Assembly: GCF_036013935.1 (NCBI RefSeq)
Contig: NZ_CP107902.1
Coordinates: 8,961,001-9,025,000 of the forward strand
Direction of reading: 5' to 3'
DNA: 64,000 bases
Origin: Streptomyces sp. NBC_00461
GTDB taxonomy: Bacteria > Actinomycetota > Actinomycetes > Streptomycetales > Streptomycetaceae
Position numbers and translations under genes: made by a program. Each line of letters opens with the position of its first letter. Position 1 is the stretch's first letter. Of this stretch, positions 43,738 to 52,179 are shown one piece after another. The notes beneath the pieces were generated by a model, which did no database searches, was not told the DNA's origin, and saw only the letters and a program-made list of their open reading frames with translations.

Positions 43738-44357
43738 GCCGTGAGCTCCTTCATCAGTTCGGCGTACTCGCTCAGTTCGGTGGGGATCTCGCCGAAGGCC
43801 TCCATGTAGTGCACCCAGGAGTGGATGACGGTCTCGGCGAGGGGGAACGGCTCGTCGCGGTCCGGGCCGATGCCCTCGCCCTGGGCGGGCTCCAGCAGCT
43901 TGTCCTTGGCCGTGCGGGGCAGGCTTGTGCGGTCGTCGGCCTTGACCAGGACTACGTTGGCGGTGACGTCGCGCTCGTTGCGGGCGGCGGCGCGCTCGGC
44001 CTCGTCGAAGGTGGCCACGAGCTTGCGGCGCTCGATCTTGGTGGGGGCGACCGGCACGAGCAGCAGGTTCGCCTCGGTGACCGCCTCGTGGAAGATGCGG
44101 GCGCTGCCGCCGCCGGCGTCGACCACGATTGCGCCGAACTCGGCGCGCTTGGCCCGGATGTACTCGGCGATGTCATCGAACGGGTACCGCTCGACGATCA
44201 GGTTGGCCGGGATCTCGAAGCCGGCGGCCTGGGGAACCTTGAACCAGTCGTAGGCGGACTGGCTGGTGGCGTCGGCGTCCAGGAGCAGTGTGGGCAGGCC
44301 GAGGACACGCGCTTCAGCGCCCCGGGCATCCGTTGGCACCGAGACCCACGGGATCAC
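43734..44357 (-). CDS. ParA-family partition ATPase lacking Walker A
   Basis: 207 aa. LLLDADATSQSAYDWFKVPQ, IVVDAGGGSARIFHEAV and LLLVPVAPTKIERRKL are ParA/MinD segments (Walker A prime and B areas). The KGGVGKT loop and about 40 N-terminal residues are missing; nothing upstream to 44515 supplies them. ATP binding should be lost, so it is a 5'-truncated gene or a non-ATPase variant. Coupled to the parB-like gene. Confidence 0.75.
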   Translation of the reverse strand: MIPWVSVPTDARGAEARVLGLPTLLLDADATSQSAYDWFKVPQAAGFEIPANLIVERYPFDDIAEYIRAKRAEFGAIVVDAGGGSARIFHEAVTEANLLLVPVAPTKIERRKLVATFDEAERAAARNERDVTANVVLVKADDRTSLPRTAKDKLLEPAQGEGIGPDRDEPFPLAETVIHSWVHYMEAFGEIPTELSEYAELMKELTA

Positions 44358-44515
44358 TGCTGTTGCAGGCTCTGACCGCCGGGAACTCGTCGTAACTCAC
44401 CGGCTTGCACGAACCCCCGAGGCGGCGATCTTGTAGCGCTCGGGGCGGAGGTCCAGCATCTGGAATTCCAGGGGCTCGGTGGAAGTCCGTCAAGCCGCTG
44501 GGCCGTGGCTGCTGT

Positions 44516-45055
44516 TCAGCGGGCTGCGCGGATCATCACGGTGAGGACGGGCGAGGCCACTGACGGCTGGCTCTGCCCGACGTCCTCGTACCCCCACGAC
44601 TTGTAGAGCGCGTGGACCTTTCCGTCCCCAGCAGCCGGGTTGACCATGAGGGTTACGAAGGGCTCGTCACGTGTGGCGAGGAGGGCGTCGTGGATACGCC
44701 GGGCAGTGCCGGTCTTCCGCCAGGCCGGCCGGACGCCGATCTCCTTCAGGGCTACGACCGGACGCTCGGTGTACTTCTCGGCCGGCGTCGGGCTGGTGCG
44801 CTGCCAGTACCGGTCGCCGTGCTCGATGGTGTTGCCGTAGGCGTAGCCGACGGGATGTCTGTCCGCGTACGCGAGGACAGCCGCGAACCCCGGCTCGGTG
44901 CTGTGCCGGTCCAGGCGTTCGCCGAACGCGGTGACCGCGTAGTTCGGCAGGTGGAGGAGTGGGGCGCGCACTTCGGCGTACACGTCGAGGAGGTCGCCGC
45001 GGGCGGTGTCGAGGTTGGTGAAGGTGCGCAGTTCGATGGCGGGCGCCGTGGTCAT
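44516..45055 (-). CDS. GNAT-family N-acetyltransferase
   Basis: 179 aa. GNAT core with VVALKEIGVRPAWRKTGTAR (beta4 and the acetyl-CoA pyrophosphate loop, R-x-x-G-x-A) and LYKSWGYEDV. Its ATG overlaps the XRE/TPR stop (ATGA at 45052-45055), so it is co-translated with the regulator. Could acetylate the lanthipeptide, its precursor or a self-toxicity target; no evidence distinguishes these. Confidence 0.85.
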   Translation of the reverse strand: MTTAPAIELRTFTNLDTARGDLLDVYAEVRAPLLHLPNYAVTAFGERLDRHSTEPGFAAVLAYADRHPVGYAYGNTIEHGDRYWQRTSPTPAEKYTERPVVALKEIGVRPAWRKTGTARRIHDALLATRDEPFVTLMVNPAAGDGKVHALYKSWGYEDVGQSQPSVASPVLTVMIRAAR

Positions 45056-46338
45056 GCGGCCATCCTCCAGGTGGCGGAGTGCTCGGTCCAGGTCTGCACG
45101 CTGGAGCTTTCCGGCGCGGTGGCGCGCAGGGCGGCACCGAACTCCTGCAGCATGCGGGTGACCCGGGCGTGCTGGGTAGCCGCCTCGGCGGGGACCTTCA
45201 TCGCGGTGGCCGTGGCGGTGTCGGGGGCGCCCTGTGCGAGCTGGGCGTGCGCGAGCCGGGTCGTGGTGATGGCCCGGGAGCGGATCATGTGGGGCCGGAG
45301 GGCGGACAGGCAGCGGTGGGCGTGGTACTCGGCGGTGGAGTAGTCGCCGAGCGCCAAGTGCGCTGACAGTGCCAGGGAGTCCAGTTCAGCCTGGTCGTAG
45401 AAGGCGAGCATCCACACCGGCCGGTAGTCGGCGGGGTCTGCGCGCAGCATGGCGTCCTGCGCCTGCTCGAAGGCCCGGCGGGTGCCGGTGCGGTCCTGTG
45501 CTGCGCCGTGGATGGCGCCTTGGCGGGCCAGGCCGAGGGATGCGAAGAGAGGGTCTCGGCGGGTGAGGTGCAGGTTGCGGGCGACGTCGTTGGCGGCGAA
45601 TGCGTCCGCGGGACGGCCCATGTGCCGGTACATGGTGCCTGCGTGGCTCCAGATGCGGAACTTGATCGCCTGGTCGCCGGACATCTCGGCGAGGGCCTGG
45701 GCCTCACGCATGTGCGCCTTGGCGATGTCGTAGCGCCGGCCGTCGATGGCGGCCCACATCGCTGAGGAACGGAACGCCGCTGCGGAGGCGTAGAGGCTGC
45801 TGCGTACCCGTTGGCTGGCGCTGCCCGCGTTCTGGAGATTCAGGGCCTCGTCGGCGAGCGCGGCGGCCCGCTGCTCGATGCCGAGTTGGCCGCCGTGGCG
45901 GTGGTCGCTGGCGATGATCTCGGCGAAGCGCTTCTGTAGACGGTCGACGTCGCTCATGCCGATGCGGCGCGGGGATGCGGTGCCGGGAGCGGCGGCTGCC
46001 GCGGCGGCAGCCGCCGCGATGCCTCCGACGAGGGTACGGCGCTTCATGTCGGGGTCCTCCTGCTGCGGTGGGGCTGGGCTGGACGGAGTCCGGCCCCGTG
46101 GCACGAACCCTAGAGCGACGGCGGGCAGGCCGCTGACGTCCTCAAGTGCCTTGCGGGTAGCCGATTTGGGCCATGTGACCCGGCCTGCTTTCCAGTCCCG
46201 GACCGATGAACCGTCGAGGCCGCCATGTCTCCCGGTCAGTTCCTCTAAGGCCCTGTTCACAGTGTCAGCAAGGCTGTTGGAGCTGTAGCCGTGTTCGGCC
46301 ATCCACGCCTCGAGAACGGTGTTGCGCGTGGTGTCCAT
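45052..46338 (-). CDS. XRE/TPR-type regulator of the lanthipeptide locus
   Basis: 428 aa. N-terminal DNA-binding segment (SSNSLADTVNRALEELTGRH, VRDWKAGRVTWPKSATRKAL) of the kind common in Streptomyces specialised-metabolite regulators. An internal MKRRTLVGG plus polyalanine linker (about 97-118) precedes a C-terminal TPR-like array (ADAFAANDVARNLHL, AEYHAHRCLSALRPH). Divergent from the FxLD operon; probable pathway regulator. The linker resembles a Tat-like segment but is internal and probably not exported. Confidence 0.8.
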   Translation of the reverse strand: MDTTRNTVLEAWMAEHGYSSNSLADTVNRALEELTGRHGGLDGSSVRDWKAGRVTWPKSATRKALEDVSGLPAVALGFVPRGRTPSSPAPPQQEDPDMKRRTLVGGIAAAAAAAAAAPGTASPRRIGMSDVDRLQKRFAEIIASDHRHGGQLGIEQRAAALADEALNLQNAGSASQRVRSSLYASAAAFRSSAMWAAIDGRRYDIAKAHMREAQALAEMSGDQAIKFRIWSHAGTMYRHMGRPADAFAANDVARNLHLTRRDPLFASLGLARQGAIHGAAQDRTGTRRAFEQAQDAMLRADPADYRPVWMLAFYDQAELDSLALSAHLALGDYSTAEYHAHRCLSALRPHMIRSRAITTTRLAHAQLAQGAPDTATATAMKVPAEAATQHARVTRMLQEFGAALRATAPESSSVQTWTEHSATWRMAA

Positions 46339-46578
46339 GTCCGCACGGTAGTCCTCACCTCCCTTGCCCCGCCAGGTAAAGAGAAGGTCAAATCGCCCTA
46401 GGTTCTTCAGATGGACGGACGGCTGATCACCCTAACCACCGTGCGCAGAAGGGGAGTTGTCTTGGTGTCGGTCGCCCGCTACGCCCACCGTGCGGGCGGC
46501 TGTTGACGGCCCGGCCCGCCCCTGAGGTCCCCCGCAGGGGTGGGCTGGGCGCCGAGACGACACGAAGGCTCAACCCCA

Positions 46579-47025
46579 ATGACGAGTCTCATTAAGCCAG
46601 TTCAGGCCGCCCCAACCGGCCACCCCGCCTATAGTCAGACCTTCCCGTGCGAGCCGTCCACGGCCCAAATCGGCCGCAAGCTCGTCCATGACGTCCTCGG
46701 CGTATGGCACCTCGACAACCTGGCCGACGTCACCGCATTGATCATCTCGGAGCTGATCGCGAATGCCGTCAGGCACACCCCGTGCGACTCGATCCGCCTG
46801 ATTATTGGGCGACCGAGTGCGACACGGGTTCGCGTTGGGGTGGTGGACCGGGCGCCATCACGTTTGCCGGTGCTCGGGCAGGTCGGGGGAGACGACGAGT
46901 CAGGCCGCGGCCTGCTCCTGATCGACGGCATCGCCGACCGCTGGGGCTATGACCTGCACGGCCCGGAGGAGCGCCCACGGTGCAAAGAGGTCTGGGCCGA
47001 ACTCTTTATGAAGGGCGACGAGTGA
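46579..47025 (+). CDS. Anti-sigma-type ATP-binding protein (HATPase_c)
   Basis: 148 aa. Bergerat motifs: N box ELIANAVRHTP, VVDRAPSRLP and G box DDESGRGLLLIDGIADRWG. First gene of the plus-strand operon; overlaps the next gene by GTGA (47022-47025). GAAGG lies 11 nt before ATG 46579. Such proteins frequently precede lanthipeptide clusters in Streptomyces; role there is unknown. Confidence 0.85.
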   Translation: MTSLIKPVQAAPTGHPAYSQTFPCEPSTAQIGRKLVHDVLGVWHLDNLADVTALIISELIANAVRHTPCDSIRLIIGRPSATRVRVGVVDRAPSRLPVLGQVGGDDESGRGLLLIDGIADRWGYDLHGPEERPRCKEVWAELFMKGDE

Positions 47026-47240
47026 AGCCGGTCGTGGCGACCTCGCCCGTGCCGGACGTCGCTCGCCTACGACTCCGCCAGCAGATGGCTATGGAGTGTG
47101 CACGCTGCGCCCGGTACCTGGGAGCGAGCGGCGAGATCTTGGGCGAAGTACGTCATCGGGGCCTGCTGTTCCAGCTCTGGGTGTGCGGGCCCACCTGCCG
47201 GTCGCCCACCCCTGGACCGCGGACGGGGGCCGAGACATGA
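47022..47240 (+). CDS. Small Cys-rich hypothetical protein
   Basis: 72 aa from GTG 47022 coupled to the ATP-binding protein (GTGA) and to the next gene (ATGA at 47237-47240). CARCARYLGASG and WVCGPTC hold two Cys pairs that could bind zinc. A recurrent small protein in Streptomyces regulator operons; no function assigned. Confidence 0.7.
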   Translation: MKPVVATSPVPDVARLRLRQQMAMECARCARYLGASGEILGEVRHRGLLFQLWVCGPTCRSPTPGPRTGAET

Positions 47241-47443
47241 CCCAGCTCCCCGGCATGCAGGCGCACTGGGTCACCGGTGACTGCTGGCTCGGGTGCGAGC
47301 GCACCGGAGTGCCCGTGATCTGGCTCGGCCCACTGCAGTGGGACGGGCAGCACGCCCCGGTCCACGCCTGCGAGCCGTGCCTCGACCGGCTCAAGGCTCA
47401 GGCGCTCGCCTACTTCATGGAGCGGAGGCCGGCTGCCGTGTGA
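47237..47443 (+). CDS. Small hypothetical protein
   Basis: 68 aa. LPGMQAHWVTGDCWLGCER, the central VIWLGPLQWDG and HACEPCLDRL hold four Cys in two pairs. Translationally coupled to the preceding gene. Ends 93 bp before the precursor peptide, with no terminator between. Family unknown. Confidence 0.7.
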   Translation: MTQLPGMQAHWVTGDCWLGCERTGVPVIWLGPLQWDGQHAPVHACEPCLDRLKAQALAYFMERRPAAV

Positions 47444-47536
47444 GCAGACTCCCGTCTCCGGCCGTGCGGACTGTGTCGTACGGCCGGAGGCGGGCACCAC
47501 CGCACAACAACATCCCAACCACTCAGAGGAGTTGGC

Positions 47537-47716
47537 ATGACACGCAGCACCGTAGTACCGAGCGGCACTCATGTGAGCCAGCAGACCCCGAGGACGTCGG
47601 ACGGCTTCGACCTGGACGTGTCCCTCGTCGAGGTCGCCGACCCCGCGGGTCTGGTCAACCTGACCGACGACAACTGCGGGACCACCTGCGGCGCCTGCAC
47701 CACCAACGTCGCCTGA
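47537..47716 (+). CDS. FxLD-family lanthipeptide precursor peptide
   Basis: 59 aa. The leader holds the defining FDLD (residues 24-27, F-x-L-D) in DGFDLDVSLVEVADPAG; the C-terminal core after about residue 41 is NLTDDNCGTTCGACTTNVA. It has three Cys (47, 51, 54) and five Thr (43, 49, 50, 55, 56), enough for two or three methyllanthionine rings, and Asp44/Asp45 lie between Thr43 and Cys47. AGAGGAG sits 6 nt before ATG 47537. Followed by a hairpin and then lanB, lanC and the FxLD methyltransferase. Cleavage site not determined. Confidence 0.93.
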   Translation: MTRSTVVPSGTHVSQQTPRTSDGFDLDVSLVEVADPAGLVNLTDDNCGTTCGACTTNVA

Positions 47717-47738
47717 CCCGAGGCTTCACGTCGCTCCG

Positions 47739-47778
47739 GGCTGGTGCCGCCGCGCCCTGTGGTGTGGCGGCACCAGCC
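47739..47778 (+). terminator. Hairpin between precursor and lanB genes (likely attenuator)
   Basis: GGCTGGTGCCGCC (47739-47751) pairs perfectly over 13 bp with GGCGGCACCAGCC (47766-47778), 14-nt loop, 22 bp after the precursor stop. No U run. Expected to stop part of the transcription or stabilise the precursor mRNA, so that peptide exceeds enzymes. Confidence 0.7.
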
Positions 47779-47805
47779 GCCCGTCCCTCACCTACGGAGG
47801 TAGTG

Positions 47806-48025
47806 GTGGCTGCTCCGCGCCCAGCGTTCCGAACCGGCACGATCGCTCTCGTTACGCGCCGTTGCCCGGCCGACACTGCCGTGTCCTCCGCTTCCGGACC
47901 TCAACGATCACTCTTCCAACGGGTCCGCCACCCGTGTCGCCTGGCTGCGCGCGGTCTGGGCGAGCGCCGACCTCGCCGAAGCCCTGGAACACGCCAGCCC
48001 GGTCCTGGCCGCGCAGGTACGGACC
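47806..48025 (+). other. LanB 5' coding region in two frames (apparent +1 frameshift)
   Basis: GTG 47806 (GGAGG 5 nt upstream) opens VAAPRPAFRTGTIALV, a plausible LanB N-terminus, but that frame stops at 48042. The next frame, without any start codon before 48026, reads PPLPDLNDHSSNGSATRVAW and continues LRAVWASADLAEALEHASPV, clearly LanB, into the long gene. The frames differ by +1, so one extra base (or lost two) lies at about 47855-47900. Confidence 0.65.
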
Positions 48026-50890
48026 GTGTGCACGGCCGATGAGCCGTCAACGCGCGACGTCCGGCGTGCGGCACTGTCCGTGGCCCGCTACCTATTGCGC
48101 TCCCAGCACCGGGCGACGCCGTTCGGGCTCTTCGCCGGTGTGACCGTCGCGGAATTCGGTCCGCAGGCGAGCGCACGCTGGGGTGCGGAGCACGTGGCCG
48201 TCGGCCATGCGGGCGCAGAGTGGTTGGCCGCCCTCGTCGAGAGGCTGGAGTCCTACCCCGACCTCCTCGAACGGCTGCCGGTGGTCGTCAACAACACCGT
48301 GACGAGCCGCGGGGACCGGCTCATCGTGCCGTTTCAATCCGATGCCCAGGACGATCGGACTCGCGCGGTTGAGGCGTCCCTGGCCCTCACCGAGCCCGTA
48401 CGCGCGGTCCTCGCCGCAACGCGGGCGCCGGTCCGGGTCGGTGTGCTCGCGCACAAGCTCCAGGCGGAGTTCCCCGAGGCCGGACCGGAGAAGGTGCGCC
48501 AGCTGCTGGTAGAGCTCATCCAGCGGCGTGTCCTGATCACGAGCTTGCACACACCCGGCACCGAGACCGACGCCCTCGGGTATCTACTCGACCGACTCGA
48601 CGCGATCGACACCGACAGCCTCCCCCCGGTCGCGGAGATGCTGCGCGAGCTACGGGCGATCCGGACCGGCCTCAATGAGTGCACTTCGCGGGGCGGGCGG
48701 GACAGCGTCGCAGCGCGGATGAGGGCCCTCGTGCCAGGTCTGCGCCGCCACCCTGTCGCGCTCGACCTGCGCCTGGACGCGCAGCTCGTACTGCCGGACG
48801 CGGTCGCCCGCGAGATCGAGCGCGCGGCCCTGATCCTGACCCGAGTCAGCGCCCGCCCGTACGGCACCGCGGCGTGGGGCACCTACCACCAGCGATTCTA
48901 CGAGCGGTACGGCATCGGCACGATGGTGCCGCTCCAGGAAGTCGTCGCGGACAGTGGCACTGGCTACCCCGAGGGCTACCCAGGCACCCCGCCCGGCGCC
49001 CGTCGACCTCGCGTCTCCGCTCGGGATGACGCCCTCGTACGGTTGGCGCAGGCTGCCGCGCTCGACGGCCGTGACGAGGTGGTCCTCACCGACGAGTTGA
49101 TCGAAGCCCTGGACGTAGGGCCCGACGAACCCCGGGTGCCGCCACACCTGGAGGTGGCGGTGCGCGTCCACGCGGCAAGCGTTGGCGAGCTACAGCGCGG
49201 GCAGTTCCGGCTGGAGGTCGTGAGCGTGTCTCGCGGCGCCGGCGTCTCCACAGGCCGGTTCCTCAGCGTCCTGGGCACCGCCGACCGTGAGGCCCTGGCC
49301 GCCGAGCTGGCTGACCTTCCGAGCGCTGACAGGAACACCGTGCCCGCGCAGCTGTCCTTTCCGCCGCTCCTGCCCGAGAGCGCCCACATCACACGCGCCC
49401 CGCGAGTCCTGCCCGTCGTGATCAGCCTCCAGGAACACCGAGCCCTCGCCGACGATGTCCTCACACCTGCGGACCTGGCGGTGGGGTGCGACGGCCGCCG
49501 CCTGTACCTGGTCGCCCCCGAGCGCGGCCAGCGCATCGAGGCCGCCGGGATGCACGCGCTTAACCTCCACACGCACACTCCGCCGCTGGTGCGATTCCTC
49601 ACCGAGTTGTCGCGTGCTCAATGCGCGCAGGTCACCGTCTTCGACTGGGGCGCTGCGGCGTCGATGCCGTTCCTACCGCGCCTGCGGTGCGGGCGCACGG
49701 TGTTTGCCCCGGCCCGCTGGCGTCTGGAGGCGACCGAGCAGCCTGGTCGCGCACGCCCTCGGGCCGAATGGGACTCCGCCCTCACCGACTGGCGGGCTCG
49801 GCGGCGGCTACCTCGGTGGGTCTACCTCGTGGAGGACGACCGGCGTCTCTTCCTTGACCTCGACGAGGCCGGCCACCGGACGCTGCTGCGCCAGCACCTC
49901 GACCGAGTGGGCCTGGCCGTGCTCGTCGAGGCGGCGGAACCGGGGGCGTTCGGTTGGTGCGACGGTCGCGCCCACGAGATAGTGGTGCCGCTCAAGGCCA
50001 TCCGGCCGCCGGCGTGGCCGGCGCTTCCCGCCCCCACCCCGGCTCGCGCCCTCTCCCCAGCCCAGATGCAGACCCCGGCCGCTTCGTCGGTGTTGCTGGC
50101 CACCTTGTATGGAGACGCTCGCCGCCAGGACACCCTGCTCTCCTGCCACTTGCCCGATCTGCTCGAACGGCTCGGTGGCCCGCCGTGGTGGTTCATCCGC
50201 TTCCGCGACCCCGAGCAGCACTTGCGTCTGCGCATCGCGCTACCCACGCCGGAGGCGTTCGCCGAGACGACTCGAACCGTGAGCGCGTGGGTCGACGAGC
50301 TGCGCGGCGCCGGTCTGCTGGCGGACTTGCGGTACCCCACCTCCTATCGGGAGATGGGCCGTTGGGGATCCGGCCCTGCATGGGACGCGGCCGAGGAAGT
50401 GTTCCGGGCGGACTCGCGCGCCATCCTGGCCCAGCTCGCGCAGCCGCGGCGCCCACACGAGCGCACGCTGGTGGCCGCACACACTGTCTCTATCGCCTCC
50501 GCCTTCCTCGGCAGCACCCAAGCCGGGATGCGCTGGCTGATCGACCACATCCCGCCCACAGCGCCCGTACCCGTACCGCGCCCGCAGTTCACCGATGCCG
50601 TACGCTTCGCTGACCCTGGCGACGCCTGGGCGGCATTGCGCGGCGCCCCCGGAGGAGCGGCGATCGTGTCGGGGTGCGCCGATCGCGACGCGGCGCTCGC
50701 CGCGTACCGGCGGCACCTGCCAGGTCCCCACACGCAGGGCATCGCCCTCGATGACGTCCTGACCTCGCTGCTGCACGTTCATTTTGTACGGCACATCGCG
50801 GTGAACTTCCCCGAAGAAGAGGTTTGCCTCTACCTCGCTCGCGCTGCCGCCCTGGCCTGGACCGCCCGCACCACTGGGAGGACACGATGA
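48026..50890 (+). CDS. Class I lanthipeptide dehydratase (LanB), full-length type
   Basis: 954 aa in this frame from GTG 48026; about 1028 aa if joined to the frame-shifted N-terminus at 47806. Glutamylation domain (SVARYLLRSQHRATPFGLFA) is followed by a C-terminal SpaB_C-like elimination domain (PPWWFIRFRDPEQHLRLRI, HIAVNFPEEEVCLYLARAAA). LanB uses glutamyl-tRNA to glutamylate Ser/Thr then eliminates glutamate, giving Dha/Dhb. Overlaps lanC by ATGA. Without the upstream frame about 74 residues are missing and there is no clear ribosome-binding site, so the frameshift may matter. Confidence 0.88.
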   Translation: MCTADEPSTRDVRRAALSVARYLLRSQHRATPFGLFAGVTVAEFGPQASARWGAEHVAVGHAGAEWLAALVERLESYPDLLERLPVVVNNTVTSRGDRLIVPFQSDAQDDRTRAVEASLALTEPVRAVLAATRAPVRVGVLAHKLQAEFPEAGPEKVRQLLVELIQRRVLITSLHTPGTETDALGYLLDRLDAIDTDSLPPVAEMLRELRAIRTGLNECTSRGGRDSVAARMRALVPGLRRHPVALDLRLDAQLVLPDAVAREIERAALILTRVSARPYGTAAWGTYHQRFYERYGIGTMVPLQEVVADSGTGYPEGYPGTPPGARRPRVSARDDALVRLAQAAALDGRDEVVLTDELIEALDVGPDEPRVPPHLEVAVRVHAASVGELQRGQFRLEVVSVSRGAGVSTGRFLSVLGTADREALAAELADLPSADRNTVPAQLSFPPLLPESAHITRAPRVLPVVISLQEHRALADDVLTPADLAVGCDGRRLYLVAPERGQRIEAAGMHALNLHTHTPPLVRFLTELSRAQCAQVTVFDWGAAASMPFLPRLRCGRTVFAPARWRLEATEQPGRARPRAEWDSALTDWRARRRLPRWVYLVEDDRRLFLDLDEAGHRTLLRQHLDRVGLAVLVEAAEPGAFGWCDGRAHEIVVPLKAIRPPAWPALPAPTPARALSPAQMQTPAASSVLLATLYGDARRQDTLLSCHLPDLLERLGGPPWWFIRFRDPEQHLRLRIALPTPEAFAETTRTVSAWVDELRGAGLLADLRYPTSYREMGRWGSGPAWDAAEEVFRADSRAILAQLAQPRRPHERTLVAAHTVSIASAFLGSTQAGMRWLIDHIPPTAPVPVPRPQFTDAVRFADPGDAWAALRGAPGGAAIVSGCADRDAALAAYRRHLPGPHTQGIALDDVLTSLLHVHFVRHIAVNFPEEEVCLYLARAAALAWTARTTGRTR

Positions 50891-52155
50891 CCGCGCAGGC
50901 CGGGCTGGACCTGGCCTACGCCGTCGCCGAGCAGCTCGCCGACCCCCACACGGCGTACCTTGGACCAGCGGTCTCTCGTCGGCAGCACCTTGCCTATGGC
51001 TTGCCCGGCATCGCGCTCCTGCACATCGAGCGGGCTGCGGCAGACCTGGGGCCGTGGCAGCGCGCCCATGACTGGCTCGCCGCCGCATCCCGCGAACCGC
51101 TCACCAGCGGCCACGACAGCCACCCCTTCTACGGGGCGCCCGCCTTCGCGCACGCTCTGGCCTGCGCCGCCGATCACCTGCCCGGCGCCTACCAGCGCTC
51201 GCTTGACACTCTCGATCGACAAATGACTGACGACGTGAGCCGCCGCGTCGACGCCGCACACCGCCGCATCGACGCCGGACTCCTCCCAGCGCTCGCGGAG
51301 TTCGACACCATTCGAGGCCTGAGCGGATACGGCTCCTACCTCCTGCGCCGCAACCCTGGGAGCGCCGCCCTGCGTGCCGTACTCGACTACTGCGTACGCC
51401 TCACCGAACCGATTACACACGACGGCGAGATCTTGCCCGGTTGGTGGACGGACACGGGGCCCTCGGGCCGCCCGGACGACCGTTTTCGAGGCGGACACGC
51501 CAACAACGGCATGGCGCACGGCATCGGCGGCGTGCTCGCGCTCCTGGCGCTCGCCGCCACGCAGGGCACCTTCGTCGACGGCCACGACGACGCACTGGGC
51601 CGGATCCTGCTGTGGCTGGACCGATGCCGAGAGGACACCGGCCGAGGCCCGGCGTGGCCGTACTGGGTCAGCCGGGACGAGCTGCGCACCGGCCGCCTCA
51701 CCTCGTCCACGCCGACGCGGCCGTCATGGTGCTACGGCACCGCAGGCCTCGCCCGCGCCCAGCAACTCGCCGCACTCGCCCGCGGCGACGACAGCCGCCA
51801 GCTGGACGCCGAGAACGCGCTCGTGGCCGCCCTCACCAACCCCGCTCAGCTCAAGGCCACGACGGACAAGGCCCTGTGCCACGGCTTCGCCGGCATCGCC
51901 CACGTCGCCGCCCGTGCGGCCGACGACGCCCACCCCTCGACCGCCGGACAGCTCCGCGCCACGATCCCGGCACTCCTAGCCGCAGTCCACCCGCCGGACA
52001 CCGACCCCGCACACGCCGCCACGACCCTCATGCAGGACGAGGAGCGCGGACCCGGTCTCCTCGACGGCGCAGCCGGTATCGCACTGGCCGTCCTCGCGCC
52101 CAGCACCGCCGAACCGCCCCGATCCACCTGGGACGCCTGCCTACTCATCGCCTGA
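50887..52155 (+). CDS. Lanthionine cyclase (LanC)
   Basis: 422 aa. Zinc ligands visible as Cys282 in WCYG and Cys331/His332 in LCHG, plus MAHGIGG at 209-215, typical of LanC alpha/alpha toroids. Catalyses Michael addition of Cys onto Dhb/Dha. Translationally coupled to lanB (ATGA) and 25 bp before the methyltransferase gene. Confidence 0.92.
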   Translation: MTAQAGLDLAYAVAEQLADPHTAYLGPAVSRRQHLAYGLPGIALLHIERAAADLGPWQRAHDWLAAASREPLTSGHDSHPFYGAPAFAHALACAADHLPGAYQRSLDTLDRQMTDDVSRRVDAAHRRIDAGLLPALAEFDTIRGLSGYGSYLLRRNPGSAALRAVLDYCVRLTEPITHDGEILPGWWTDTGPSGRPDDRFRGGHANNGMAHGIGGVLALLALAATQGTFVDGHDDALGRILLWLDRCREDTGRGPAWPYWVSRDELRTGRLTSSTPTRPSWCYGTAGLARAQQLAALARGDDSRQLDAENALVAALTNPAQLKATTDKALCHGFAGIAHVAARAADDAHPSTAGQLRATIPALLAAVHPPDTDPAHAATTLMQDEERGPGLLDGAAGIALAVLAPSTAEPPRSTWDACLLIA

Positions 52156-52179
52156 CCCTCGAAACCGAAGGACACCCGC

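Noticed and set aside
45990..46030. Polyalanine-encoding GCC/GCG run as signal peptide for a second product
   Set aside because: It lies inside the XRE/TPR reading frame and is a common linker in this regulator family; no ribosome-binding site before the internal ATG.
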